Assembly (NCBI GenBank): GCA_022709445.1
Contig: JAKLIU010000016.1
Location: forward strand, 1 to 16,171
Source of the DNA: Spirochaetota bacterium
GTDB taxonomy: Bacteria > Spirochaetota > Spirochaetia > Treponematales > UBA12059
Reading direction: 5' to 3'
Length of the DNA stretch: 16,171 bases
Shown: in pieces, positions 16,150 through 16,171 of the stretch
Layout of the letters: every line of letters starts with the position of its first letter
Numbering within the stretch: the first letter of the stretch is position 1
Notes under the pieces: generated by a model
Databases searched by the model: none
What the model was told of the DNA's origin: nothing
What the model saw: the letters and a program-made list of their open reading frames with translations, nothing else
Made by a program: the position numbers and the translations under genes

Positions 16150-16171
16150 GCGGGGCGCTCTGGCGCCCCGC
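16150..16171 (+). terminator. Terminator stem after the SPOR gene (cut by window end)
   Basis: GCGGGGCGC (16150-16158) and GCGCCCCGC (16163-16171) form a perfect 9-bp GC-rich stem with a 4-nt loop, 25 nt after the SPOR gene stop codon. Any T-run would lie just outside the window. The position and stability fit an intrinsic terminator. Confidence 0.65.

Overview
This window is about two-thirds GC by eye, with dense gene packing and many stop/start overlaps. The gene set suggests a bacterium of the high-GC Spirochaetota (Treponema/Spirochaeta-like). The pointers are a full-length Mfd beside two small conserved proteins of treponemal type, a NusG paralogue leading a nucleotide-sugar operon, and an RlpA/SPOR-type envelope protein. 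This assignment comes from protein character, not from a marker gene, so it is moderate. There are no RNA genes, insertion sequences or CRISPR arrays.

Layout: (1) 1-1065, minus strand: a secreted Ig-like/NTF2-like protein whose TGA overlaps the ATG of a receiver-like gene that runs off the window. (2) 1181-4600, plus strand: mfd, diverging from gene 1. (3) 4628-5422, minus strand: a conserved cytoplasmic protein, possibly an atypical PilZ-type protein, convergent with mfd across interlocking inverted repeats. (4) 5479-12915, minus strand: one tightly packed seven-cistron operon. Its order is NusG paralogue, NDP-sugar dehydratase/epimerase, DegT-type aminotransferase, molybdenum hydroxylase large subunit, its 2Fe-2S subunit, its FAD subunit, and an RsmI-like methyltransferase. 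(5) 12916-13074: a divergent control region with repeated and inverted elements. (6) 13075-16125, plus strand: a small secreted protein of unknown function and an 844-residue double-psi-barrel/repeat/SPOR envelope protein, followed by a strong terminator stem at the window edge.

How the parts may work together (inference): the NusG paralogue at the head of the operon looks like a dedicated LoaP/UpxY-type processive antiterminator, with candidate RNA hairpins in its own leader. The next two genes make a 4-amino-type NDP-sugar. More unusual is that the same message then encodes a complete three-subunit molybdenum hydroxylase and an RsmI-like methylase, every junction being an overlap of 4-17 nt. 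The hydroxylase has lost several residues that normally contact the molybdopterin cofactor. The opposite arm encodes envelope proteins; its large product keeps the RlpA layout but lacks the residues needed for glycan cleavage and carries seven 30-residue repeats. No wholly new system is proven. The hydroxylase within a NusG-led sugar operon and the repeat-bearing SPOR protein are the two things most worth following up.
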